A stretch of 5,040 bases of DNA from a bacterium BMS3Bbin02. Lineage in GTDB: Bacteria > Actinomycetota > Acidimicrobiia > Spongiisociales > UBA5794. Below, one piece after another: positions 1 to 5,040 of the stretch (position 1 is its first letter; the number at the start of each line of letters is the position of its first letter). The notes under the pieces were generated by a model. The model did not search any database, was not told the origin of the DNA, and saw nothing but the letters and a program-made list of their open reading frames with translations. The DNA lies in the NCBI GenBank assembly GCA_002898115.1, contig BDTL01000147.1, positions 1 through 5,040 on the forward strand, written 5' to 3'. Made by a program: the position numbers and the translations under genes.

Positions 1-684
1 TCGTTGTGGACGCTTGCGCATTTGTACCGTCAATGTCATCGTTGGAACCCACGCGAGGGGGAGTCCGCTGTTCAGAATTGGCGGCGGGAAGACGTCGGCG
101 GCAACCATCGTTCGCACGGCATCCATTGGCTGTCCGTCTTTGAAGCGGGTCCAGCCGCGGAACTGAGGCAACCCGGGGGCCTGTCGCCTGGCCTGGTCGT
201 AGTCGTCCGGGTGGAGGCGCACGTCCATTTGGTTGACGATTGGTGGCGGGTATGGTGCGGTGGGAGTATGTACCATCCGCGTGCAGGCATTCGGATCCGG
301 TAGGACAGGGGGTCTGGCGTCTCCCCAGCGCGACTGATCAGTGGCGAGTTCCAAAGACCCGACGAGCGCCGTGACCTCAGTGACGACCGAGTCATTCTGA
401 ATGAGCGAGATGTGCAGGGCAGACTGACGTTTGCCGTTCCTTACGATGGACGCCACAGCCTCGACAGGGCCGATGTTCGCACGCTGCAGGTAGATGGCGT
501 GCATCGACAGGGGGTCTGGATGGTCGGTCGCCGCCAGGGCAACGCGGGTCGCGATGGCGAGCTGATACCCACCGTTCGGAATGCCACCGAGGTCCCATCC
601 ATCTACGAACTCGCTGCGCCATCGGGTGGTAGACAGACGGCCGATCGCCGACACGGCGTCAAAGTCGAAGTTCTGAACGGTCAT
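1..684 (-). CDS. Acyl-CoA thioesterase-like protein, double hotdog (TesB-like/4HBT_3 type), C-terminus cut by window edge
   Basis: The frame starts at ATG 684-682 and stays open to base 1 (228 codons), so the C-terminus is outside the window. Proteins of this family hydrolyse acyl-CoA to free acid and CoA in the cytoplasm and consist of two fused hotdog domains. The first domain (about residues 15-112) carries the typical GGIPNGGY stretch (33-40) at the start of the hot-dog helix. The second (about 145-228) has the family pattern W178-x-R, a DG at 183-184, A195-A-D, paired prolines at 200-202, and WVPTMTLTV (212-220). Family members are usually about 260-280 residues, so perhaps 30-50 residues are missing. 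The ATG overlaps the TGA of the upstream regulator (ATGA), and a GGGAAG (696-691) lies six bases before it, which supports this start and translational coupling. The substrate is not predictable. The family call is from motif recognition; confidence is good for the fold and lower for the activity. Confidence 0.82.
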   Translation of the reverse strand, partial: MTVQNFDFDAVSAIGRLSTTRWRSEFVDGWDLGGIPNGGYQLAIATRVALAATDHPDPLSMHAIYLQRANIGPVEAVASIVRNGKRQSALHISLIQNDSVVTEVTALVGSLELATDQSRWGDARPPVLPDPNACTRMVHTPTAPYPPPIVNQMDVRLHPDDYDQARRQAPGLPQFRGWTRFKDGQPMDAVRTMVAADVFPPPILNSGLPLAWVPTMTLTVQMRKRPQR

Positions 685-1166
685 ATGTCGCTTCCCGCCG
701 GAGTGGTGGTCGGCATGTGAACTTCCACGTCTGTCGGCGCAACGGTGTGACCGTCGCGGCAGCACAAGACAGCATCAACTTCCGCTCCACAGCCCGCATG
801 GCGGGTCGACAAGGCGGGTGGCTTTGACATGGCATGGTGTGCTCCCCACCTCATCAAAGCGACAACTGACGGAAGTAGTTCGACACCAGCGCGCGTCGGT
901 CGGTATTCCAGTCGCGTACGATCGTCTTCCACTCGATACGGTGTACGCCGCAAGACTCCAGACCGAACGAGGTCATCAAGGCGGGAGGTCAGAACCGAAC
1001 GGGAGATACCAAGACCGGTGCGAAAGTCGTCGAAACGAGACACGCCGAAGAACACCTCACGAAGAATGAGTAGCGACCACCGGTCACCAACGATGTCTAC
1101 AGCGGCCGCAACGGCACAAGTTTCAGATGTGACTGGTTGGTGTGGAAGTAGAGCCGTATCAGGCAT
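681..1166 (-). CDS. HxlR-family winged helix-turn-helix transcriptional regulator
   Basis: This 161-residue protein is a DNA-binding regulator of the HxlR (MarR-like winged helix) family, which normally acts as a dimer. The HxlR core runs from about residue 15 to 109: the conserved N-terminal cysteine (C17), the GDRWSLLILRE helix (27-37), FGVSRFDDF (40-48), the recognition helix region GISRSVLTSRLDDL (53-66), then GVLRRTPY and the wing ending LEYRPTRAG (86-94), closing with the family's W107. A tail of about 50 residues follows, with H123, C126, C135, C136 and H140, reminiscent of a small metal-binding knuckle as seen in some actinobacterial HxlR proteins. The start is supported by AGAGG (1177-1173) five to six bases upstream. 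It is the first gene of an operon with the thioesterase and is divergent from the thiolase, so local control of both is the simplest inference. The effector is unknown; the cysteines suggest thiol or metal sensing but do not prove it. Confidence 0.92.
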   Translation of the reverse strand: MPDTALLPHQPVTSETCAVAAAVDIVGDRWSLLILREVFFGVSRFDDFRTGLGISRSVLTSRLDDLVRSGVLRRTPYRVEDDRTRLEYRPTRAGVELLPSVVALMRWGAHHAMSKPPALSTRHAGCGAEVDAVLCCRDGHTVAPTDVEVHMPTTTPAGSDI

Positions 1167-1172
1167 GCGGTA

Positions 1173-1177
1173 CCTCT
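1173..1177 (-). promoter_or_regulatory. Ribosome binding site of the HxlR regulator
   Basis: Read on the minus strand this is AGAGG, followed by TACCGC and the ATG at 1166. It matches the anti-Shine-Dalgarno complement well and fixes the start codon. Its first two bases (1177-1176) lie inside the palindrome at 1176-1198, so a protein bound there, or a hairpin in the mRNA, could affect translation initiation. Confidence 0.6.
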
Positions 1178-1198
1178 GAGTGCGAAAGGCGAACTCAG
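1176..1198. promoter_or_regulatory. 23-bp near-perfect palindrome, candidate operator of the HxlR regulator
   Basis: The left arm CTGAGTGCG (1176-1184) and the right arm CGAACTCAG (1190-1198) are inverted repeats matching at eight of nine positions, separated by AAAGG and centred on base 1187. The site sits 10 bases upstream of the regulator's start codon, in the gap between the regulator and the divergent thiolase. HxlR and other winged-helix dimers commonly bind inverted repeats of this general size next to their own gene, so an autoregulatory operator is the first guess. An RNA hairpin in the regulator's leader is the alternative. No binding is shown by sequence alone. Confidence 0.45.
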
Positions 1199-1285
1199 CC
1201 TATCCGGATCGTACCGTCACCGCAAACTACTGCTAGGCCGGGCGTTCTCCCTTCCAGAGCGCGAACGGCCAGTCTTGGTCTGGGG

Positions 1286-1291
1286 TAGTCT
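1286..1291 (+). promoter_or_regulatory. Possible -10 element for the thiolase gene
   Basis: TAGTCT fits the loose actinobacterial -10 pattern TANNNT and lies 24 bases before the thiolase ATG, leaving room for the ribosome binding site. I see no convincing -35 hexamer at the usual distance, so this is only a candidate. The same seven bases GTAGTCT occur before the P450 gene. Confidence 0.25.
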
Positions 1292-1304
1292 GCCGTCACC
1301 GAAC

Positions 1305-1310
1305 GAGGAG
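1305..1310 (+). promoter_or_regulatory. Ribosome binding site of the thiolase
   Basis: GAGGAG ends five bases before the ATG at 1316. This is a strong Shine-Dalgarno sequence and supports the chosen start. Confidence 0.7.
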
Positions 1311-1315
1311 ATCAC

Positions 1316-2503
1316 ATGCACGACGCCGTCATCGTCTCAAGCAAGCGAACCGCCCTGGGAAAGTCCTATCGAGGGTCGTTCAACATGACGAGGCCGGATG
1401 ACCTCGCGGCTCACGCCATTCGAGCATCGCTCGACGCAGTTCCCCAGATCGCCGTTGACGATATCGCAGACGTTCTCATGGGATGCGGACTACCCGAAGG
1501 ACCGTCCGGTCACAATGTTGGACGGATCGCGGCATTGCGTGCAGGCCTGCCCTCGAGCGTTCCGGGTGTGACTGTGAATCGTTTCTGCTCCTCGGGTCTC
1601 CAGACCATCGCGATGGCAGCACACAGCATCCAGGTGGGGAGTGCTACGGCGGTAGTAGCGGGAGGTACCGAGTCGATATCTCTCGTGCAGAACGACAAGC
1701 TCCGGGTCTCCGATCTTCACAACCAGGCGCTCATCGAAACGTGGCCCGAAGCCTATATGAGCATGGGCGAAACGGCTGAGGTCGTCGCCAAACGGTACGG
1801 CATTAGACGAGAGGCCCAGGATGAGTACGCGGCGATGTCGCAAGCCCGAGTTGCTGAAGGTCAGCAGTTGGGATACTTCGACGACTGCATCGCCCCGATG
1901 ACCGTGACACGAGGTATCAAGCGTGACGATGGATCGTATGGAACTGAGGACGGTGTAGTTGTTGCTCAGGATGAGTGCAATCGACCGGGAACAACGGTCG
2001 AGGGGCTGAGTGGCCTCAAGCCGGTTTTCGCGGAGGATGGTTCGGTCACCGCAGGCAACGCTTCCCAGTTTTCTGACGGCGCCTCAGCGACTGTCCTCAC
2101 ATCTGCGGAACACGCGTCCGCCCTTGGTCTGGATGTGCTCGGTACGTTTAGGGGACACCAACTCGCAGGCGTCGATCCAGACGAAATGGGTATCGGCCCG
2201 GTAATAGCGGTTCCGAAACTGCTCGCCAAGGCAGGGCTTACTCTCGATGACATCGACATCATCGAACTCAATGAGGCATTTGCGTCCCAGGTGTTGTATT
2301 GCCAGCGCGAGCTCGGCATTCCAGATGAAAAGCTCAATCCTCTCGGTGGTTCAATTTCCATCGGCCACCCCTACGGCATGACCGGGTCACGGATGGTCGG
2401 TCAGCTGCTGCGCCACCTCAGGCGTACCGGTGGGCGTTACGGAATCGCCACGATGTGTGTTGGCGGTGGCATGGGCGCAGCGGGACTCTTCGAAGTGGCG
2501 TAG
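1316..2503 (+). CDS. Thiolase (acetyl-CoA C-acyltransferase / 3-ketoacyl-CoA thiolase)
   Basis: This complete 395-residue protein is a cytoplasmic thiolase that joins or splits acyl-CoA units: 3-ketoacyl-CoA plus CoA gives a shortened acyl-CoA plus acetyl-CoA, or the reverse condensation. All catalytic elements are present: the nucleophile C91 in VNRFCSSGLQ (87-96), NEAF (319-322), the GHP motif with H351, and the second cysteine C381 in the CVGGGMG loop. The MSMGETAE segment (148-155), followed by VAKRYGIRREAQDEY, is typical of the FadA-like degradative group, as is GNASQFSDGA (248-257). Length is normal for the family (about 390-400). The start is backed by GAGGAG at 1305-1310. It is transcribed divergently from the HxlR/thioesterase operon and appears monocistronic, with an opposing gene downstream. 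A role in fatty acid, sterol or other acyl-CoA beta-oxidation is likely; chain-length preference cannot be read from the sequence, and biosynthetic acetoacetyl-CoA formation is possible. Confidence 0.95.
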   Translation: MHDAVIVSSKRTALGKSYRGSFNMTRPDDLAAHAIRASLDAVPQIAVDDIADVLMGCGLPEGPSGHNVGRIAALRAGLPSSVPGVTVNRFCSSGLQTIAMAAHSIQVGSATAVVAGGTESISLVQNDKLRVSDLHNQALIETWPEAYMSMGETAEVVAKRYGIRREAQDEYAAMSQARVAEGQQLGYFDDCIAPMTVTRGIKRDDGSYGTEDGVVVAQDECNRPGTTVEGLSGLKPVFAEDGSVTAGNASQFSDGASATVLTSAEHASALGLDVLGTFRGHQLAGVDPDEMGIGPVIAVPKLLAKAGLTLDDIDIIELNEAFASQVLYCQRELGIPDEKLNPLGGSISIGHPYGMTGSRMVGQLLRHLRRTGGRYGIATMCVGGGMGAAGLFEVA

Positions 2504-2516
2504 CGACCGACAGGGT

Positions 2517-2549
2517 CCGTCGACCGGGCTGTTCCTCGCGCATCGACGG
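2517..2549. terminator. Hairpin between convergent genes, weak terminator candidate
   Basis: CCGTCGA (2517-2523) and TCGACGG (2543-2549) form a perfect 7-bp stem with a 19-base loop in the 86-base gap between the thiolase and the opposing exported-protein gene. A second, smaller stem, GCGAG (2552-2556) with CTCGC (2564-2568), follows. Neither has a U-tract, so they are not classic intrinsic terminators. Position between convergent stops is the main argument. Confidence 0.3.
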
Positions 2550-2589
2550 TGGCGAGTCGTTGCCTCGCAAGGGAGTATGTCGGGTACCG

Positions 2590-3279
2590 CTACCAGATAT
2601 CCTTGTCATCAGCGACCTTGCGATGGCGATCGAGCAAATACAACGAGACTCCGCCGAAACCGAGTAAGCCGCCGATCACGGCAAATGGTGAGATACCCCC
2701 TGTCGGGTCGGGACTCTCCGATGGTCTCGGTGTCTGCGGCAACGCTTCCGGTGGTACGGAGGGTTCCTCAAAGAATGGTGGACCATCGGGTGGAGGCTCC
2801 GGGATAGGCTCGTCTAGTTCCTCAACGGTGATGGGAGGCACGGTCGTCGTGGGATCGCCTTCGTCTACGAATCCCGTGAGCATGTCGGGGTTAACCGTTT
2901 GGCACAGTCCTGTAGACAGCTGCCCGGTTTCGCTCGGGCCTGTCAGGATGCCCATGACATCCCCGACGCGGCCGACAAGTCCACACGATGCACTGTCGCC
3001 CGTGCTGGTAACGGTCACAGTTTCGCCCAGGTCTGCCTTCACCCATTCCATAACAGTGAACGTGAACGCGTTGACTGTCCCGAACTCGGACTCTCCAATC
3101 GGCACGACATCGACGAGTTCGCCGATGAATGCGGCGTTGCTGAACCCAAGGTCGCGGCCCGGGTCAGGAGCGAGGCAGGAACATGCCTGGGCCTGTGGTG
3201 TCCCCAGAAACAGGATGATCGTCGCGATGACAAACGCTGCAGTGATGGCCGAAAACGCGGGTCGTGATGAAAGTGTCAT
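2590..3279 (-). CDS. Exported, membrane-anchored protein with TIMP/netrin-like cysteine pattern
   Basis: This 229-residue protein has an N-terminal signal peptide (hydrophobic stretch about 11-27, then TPQAQA, an AXA type I cleavage site) predicted to leave C33-S-C35 as the new N-terminus. The extracellular domain (33 to about 135) holds exactly four cysteines: C33, C35, C99 and C126, or 1, 3, 67 and 94 in mature numbering. In TIMP N-terminal domains, cysteines 1 and 3 pair with about 70 and 99, so a netrin-like (OB-fold) domain with disulfides 33-99 and 35-126 is a reasonable inference. A Thr/Pro/Glu-rich stalk (about 138-192) leads to a C-terminal membrane helix (about 196-216) and a charged tail (DRHRK), giving an outside-facing anchored topology. 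There is no lipobox (AQAC) and LPQTP at 180-184 is not a proper sortase signal. The start at 3279 is the only ATG before an in-frame TAA at 3294-3292; no Shine-Dalgarno is seen, so the message may be leaderless. Function is unknown; protease inhibition is speculative. Confidence 0.85.
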   Translation of the reverse strand: MTLSSRPAFSAITAAFVIATIILFLGTPQAQACSCLAPDPGRDLGFSNAAFIGELVDVVPIGESEFGTVNAFTFTVMEWVKADLGETVTVTSTGDSASCGLVGRVGDVMGILTGPSETGQLSTGLCQTVNPDMLTGFVDEGDPTTTVPPITVEELDEPIPEPPPDGPPFFEEPSVPPEALPQTPRPSESPDPTGGISPFAVIGGLLGFGGVSLYLLDRHRKVADDKDIW

Positions 3280-3376
3280 GTCTATCGGACGTTACACCGC
3301 AGATCCTGGTTCCCGCCCTATTCCGGGTCGGTAGCGCGGGACGGATCGGCTTTCGCATCAGTAGTCTCCGGGGATC
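3280..3376. promoter_or_regulatory. Divergent promoter region of the TIMP-like and P450 genes
   Basis: This 97-base gap separates two divergent starts. On the minus strand TAACGT (3294-3289) fits TANNNT and is nine bases from the ATG at 3279; on the plus strand TAGTCT (3362-3367) is also nine bases from the ATG at 3377. Both spacings would place transcription starts at or just before the start codons, which fits leaderless messages. The P450 also has GGGGA (3370-3374), but only two bases from its ATG, too close for a normal Shine-Dalgarno. An inverted repeat TCCCGC (3311-3316) / GCGGGA (3336-3341) lies near the middle and could be an operator. All of these are pattern guesses. Confidence 0.35.
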
Positions 3377-4588
3377 ATGACGAATGCTTTCGACCCGGCT
3401 GATCCAGGCTTTCTCGAGGACCCGTACCCGGCGCTCAATTCGTTGCGTGAAACGGAGCGTATCTTCTATGACGAGCGATCTGGTCTGCATCTCGTTACTC
3501 GATTCCATGATGTGAAGGCGGGGCTCAGGGACCAGCGACTCGGACGTGTTCACGACCATGTCATGTCGCGTGACGCCATGGGTTTGGCGCCCCGGGACGA
3601 TCGCTGGGCGCCGTTCCGGGACGTTGAACGGTGGTCGCTGCTTGAGCTGGAGCCGCCGGACCACACCCGTCTGCGAAATCTCATAGCGAACGCCTTTACA
3701 GTCCGAACTGTGGAGAAACTTCGCGAACCTGCGAAACGTCTCGCAGATGACCTGCTGACGCCGCTTGCCGAGGCGGGGTCGATGAATCTGCTGGCAGATT
3801 TCGCCCAGCCGTACTCGGTGCAGCTCATTGCCTCATTGCTCGGTGTACCGCTTGAGGACGGCCCGCAGCTCGTTGAATGGTCGCACCGGATGGTGAAGAT
3901 GTATGAGCTCACAACAAGTGATGAGCAGGCCGTGGCGGCATCGACGGCCGCTGCTGAGTTTGCCGGGTATGTACGCGGGTTCATCAAGGATCGAATCCAA
4001 AGCCCTCGCGACGATCTCATATCGTCTCTGGTATTGGCCGAAGTTGACGGCGAACGCCTCACTGAAGACGAGCTTGTCTCAACGGTTATTGTCCTGCTGA
4101 ACGCGGGGCACGAGGCCACGGTCAACACGATGGGGAACGGCGTCGTGGCGTTCATGCGTCACCGTCGAGAGTGGGAGAGTGTTGTTGCCGGAGGCGTCCC
4201 GGGTAGCGTCGCCATCGAAGAGATGATCCGCTGGGATGCGCCGCTGCACCTTTTCGAGCGGTGGGTGCTAGAAGAGGGTGTGGAGGTAGCGGGACGTGCG
4301 CTTCGCCCTGGTGAGAAGGTCGGGTTCCTCTTTGGGTCCGCGAACCGGGACCCGCGCCGTTTCGCTCATCCAGACGACTTTGTTGCCGATCGCGGAGACA
4401 TTCACCATATTGGATTCGGTGGTGGAATCCACCGGTGCATCGGTGCTCCATTGGCGCGTCTTGAATTGGAGGTCGGGCTTACGGCCCTGGTCCGGCATTT
4501 CCCCGACATGGAACTCGTTGCTGAACCTGTGCGCCATCAGACTTTCGTCATTCGTGGTTACGAGGACGTGGCGTTGGCTCGCCGGTAG
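3377..4588 (+). CDS. Cytochrome P450 monooxygenase, soluble bacterial class
   Basis: This complete 403-residue protein is a heme-thiolate monooxygenase that inserts oxygen from O2 into an organic substrate, using electrons normally delivered by a ferredoxin and its reductase. Diagnostic motifs are all in order: the C-helix EPPDHTRLR (92-100), the I-helix AGHEAT (243-248), the K-helix ExxR as E282-M-I-R285, and the heme loop FGGGIHRCIG (347-356) with C354 as the iron ligand. There is no N-terminal membrane anchor, and the length is normal for soluble bacterial P450s (about 400). In the I-helix the usual acid-alcohol threonine (Thr252 of P450cam) is Ala247, with Thr248 next to it, a variant found in other bacterial P450s. 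No ferredoxin or reductase gene is next to it here. It is divergent from the TIMP-like gene and followed by an antiporter gene 159 bases away, so it is probably transcribed alone. The substrate is not predictable. Confidence 0.97.
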   Translation: MTNAFDPADPGFLEDPYPALNSLRETERIFYDERSGLHLVTRFHDVKAGLRDQRLGRVHDHVMSRDAMGLAPRDDRWAPFRDVERWSLLELEPPDHTRLRNLIANAFTVRTVEKLREPAKRLADDLLTPLAEAGSMNLLADFAQPYSVQLIASLLGVPLEDGPQLVEWSHRMVKMYELTTSDEQAVAASTAAAEFAGYVRGFIKDRIQSPRDDLISSLVLAEVDGERLTEDELVSTVIVLLNAGHEATVNTMGNGVVAFMRHRREWESVVAGGVPGSVAIEEMIRWDAPLHLFERWVLEEGVEVAGRALRPGEKVGFLFGSANRDPRRFAHPDDFVADRGDIHHIGFGGGIHRCIGAPLARLELEVGLTALVRHFPDMELVAEPVRHQTFVIRGYEDVALARR

Positions 4589-4606
4589 CAGAGACGGGGT
4601 GGTCTG

Positions 4607-4646
4607 CCGGCTTGGGTACACACAGCCGGGGTGCCCTCGGCCCCGG
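4607..4646. terminator. GC-rich overlapping inverted repeats after the P450 gene
   Basis: Two mutually exclusive 6-bp stems are visible: CCGGCT (4607-4612) with AGCCGG (4624-4629), and CCGGGG (4626-4631) with CCCCGG (4641-4646, 9-base loop). They start 18 bases after the P450 stop codon and could slow or end transcription, but no run of T follows, so a classic intrinsic terminator is not supported. The rest of the 159-base gap to the next gene holds only the promoter-like element at 4711-4720. Confidence 0.3.
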
Positions 4647-4710
4647 TATCGGAAGCAATGACATCCGGCATTCTCGAGATCGCTGCGAGTGCATCTCCGG
4701 GCAGGTAGGG

Positions 4711-4720
4711 TGCTGATAAT
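4711..4720 (+). promoter_or_regulatory. Possible extended -10 promoter for the antiporter gene
   Basis: TGCTGATAAT contains GATAAT, five of six matches to the bacterial -10 consensus, with a TG/TGC extension upstream, 27 bases before the GTG start. It is the most AT-rich spot in the gap. No good -35 hexamer is seen about 17 bases upstream, so confidence is limited. Confidence 0.35.
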
Positions 4721-4747
4721 CCGCTCGCCGACACGAAAGTCCGCTTT

Positions 4748-5040
4748 GTGCAAGCAACTGGTTCACAAACGCTGATTCTCATCGCGGCAGCCGCGTTCGT
4801 CATTCCCTTGATAGCGGGCCGCGTTCGGCTGCCTGCAGTCGTTCTGGAAATGGCCTTCGGATTGGCCATTGGACCTCTTCTGATGTTCGTGGACGAGTCT
4901 CCCGAACTCATTCAACAGCTCGGTGAGATCGGGTTTCTTTTGCTGATGTTTCTCTCAGGGTTCGAGATCGATATCGGCGCTATCGAGCGCCAGGGTCCGC
5001 GCCGGGTGTTCTGGGCGTTCGGTGTCTTCCTCGCAACGTT
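4748..5040 (+). CDS. Kef-type (CPA2) monovalent cation/proton antiporter, N-terminal part, cut by window edge
   Basis: The open frame reaches the window end, giving 97 codons of a membrane antiporter that exchanges Na+ or K+ for protons. Visible are a first membrane helix (about 8-24), the family signature region LPAVVLEMAFGLAIGP (28-43) spanning the second helix, the LGEIGFLLLMFLSGFEID segment (58-75) typical of the third helix of the Na+/H+ exchanger domain, and the start of a fourth helix (from about 87). The GTG start is chosen because it keeps the whole first helix and no ATG lies between it and the in-frame TAG at 4706-4708; the next ATG (4850) would delete the first helix and part of the second. 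The upstream ribosome binding site is weak (GAAAG, 4735-4739). Members have about 12 helices and sometimes a C-terminal TrkA-N/TrkA-C part, which is outside the window. Ion specificity cannot be told. Confidence 0.9.
   Translation, partial: MQATGSQTLILIAAAAFVIPLIAGRVRLPAVVLEMAFGLAIGPLLMFVDESPELIQQLGEIGFLLLMFLSGFEIDIGAIERQGPRRVFWAFGVFLAT

Noticed and set aside
4..720. Several short plus- and minus-strand frames of about 75-107 codons at the left end
   Set aside because: The minus-strand frame open from 684 to base 1 encodes a recognisable thioesterase, so the others are out-of-frame shadows.
1214..1301. Direct repeat CCGTCACCG at 1214-1222 and 1293-1301 upstream of the thiolase
   Set aside because: A 9-base repeat 79 bases apart in GC-rich DNA may be chance, and no further copies or symmetry support a regulator site.
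2713..2742. LPQTP motif (residues 180-184) near the C-terminal membrane helix as a sortase signal
   Set aside because: The fifth residue is Pro rather than Gly, and about 11 residues separate it from the helix, unlike a classical sorting signal; a retained membrane anchor is the simpler reading.
3175..3201. Signal peptide end AQAC as a lipoprotein lipobox
   Set aside because: The -3 position is Ala and -2 is Gln, which does not fit the usual [LVI][ASTVI][GAS]C pattern; a type I AXA site fits better.
2549..3334. A 261-codon plus-strand open frame antisense to the exported-protein gene, rich in Ser, Gly, Pro and Thr
   Set aside because: It is the mirror of a convincing signal-peptide protein on the other strand, has low-complexity composition and no recognisable domain, and lacks a good ribosome binding site.
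3164..4155. Two long minus-strand frames (166 and 201 codons) across the P450 gene and its upstream gap
   Set aside because: They lie opposite a P450 with every family motif intact, and their translations are Arg/Ser-rich with no family resemblance, as expected for antisense frames in GC-rich DNA.

Overview
The window reads as chromosomal DNA from a moderately GC-rich bacterium, most likely an actinobacterium. This is inferred from gene content and style: a soluble class I type cytochrome P450, an actinobacterial-style thiolase, an HxlR regulator with a Cys/His-rich tail, and a membrane-anchored secreted protein with an acidic, Pro/Thr-rich stalk of the kind common in Acidimicrobiia. The exact taxon cannot be fixed from sequence reading alone. 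There is no RNA gene, CRISPR array, insertion sequence or phage gene. The window is almost fully coding, with short intergenic gaps.

Layout. (1) Bases 1-1166, minus strand: a two-gene operon in which an HxlR-type regulator (681-1166) is followed, with an ATGA stop/start overlap, by a double-hotdog acyl-CoA thioesterase (684 down to base 1, cut by the window edge). (2) Bases 1167-1315: a divergent control region with a 23-bp near-perfect palindrome that overlaps the regulator's ribosome binding site. (3) Bases 1316-2503, plus strand: a complete degradative-type thiolase with all catalytic residues. (4) Bases 2504-2589: a short convergent gap with a hairpin. (5) Bases 2590-3279, minus strand: an exported, C-terminally anchored protein whose mature N-terminus is predicted to be Cys-Ser-Cys and whose four cysteines are spaced much like those of the N-terminal domain of TIMP (netrin-like fold). 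(6) Bases 3280-3376: a second divergent promoter region. (7) Bases 3377-4588, plus strand: a complete cytochrome P450. (8) Bases 4589-4747: a gap with small hairpins and a promoter-like element. (9) Bases 4748-5040, plus strand: the first 97 codons of a Kef-type (CPA2) cation/proton antiporter, cut by the window edge.

How the genes fit together. The regulator, thioesterase and thiolase form a plausible acyl-CoA metabolism module: thiolytic cleavage of 3-ketoacyl-CoA, hydrolysis of acyl-CoA, and local control from one shared intergenic region. The P450 could feed oxidised substrates into such a pathway, but nothing in the sequence proves a link. The TIMP-like surface protein and the antiporter look functionally independent. 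The most unusual item is the TIMP-like protein.
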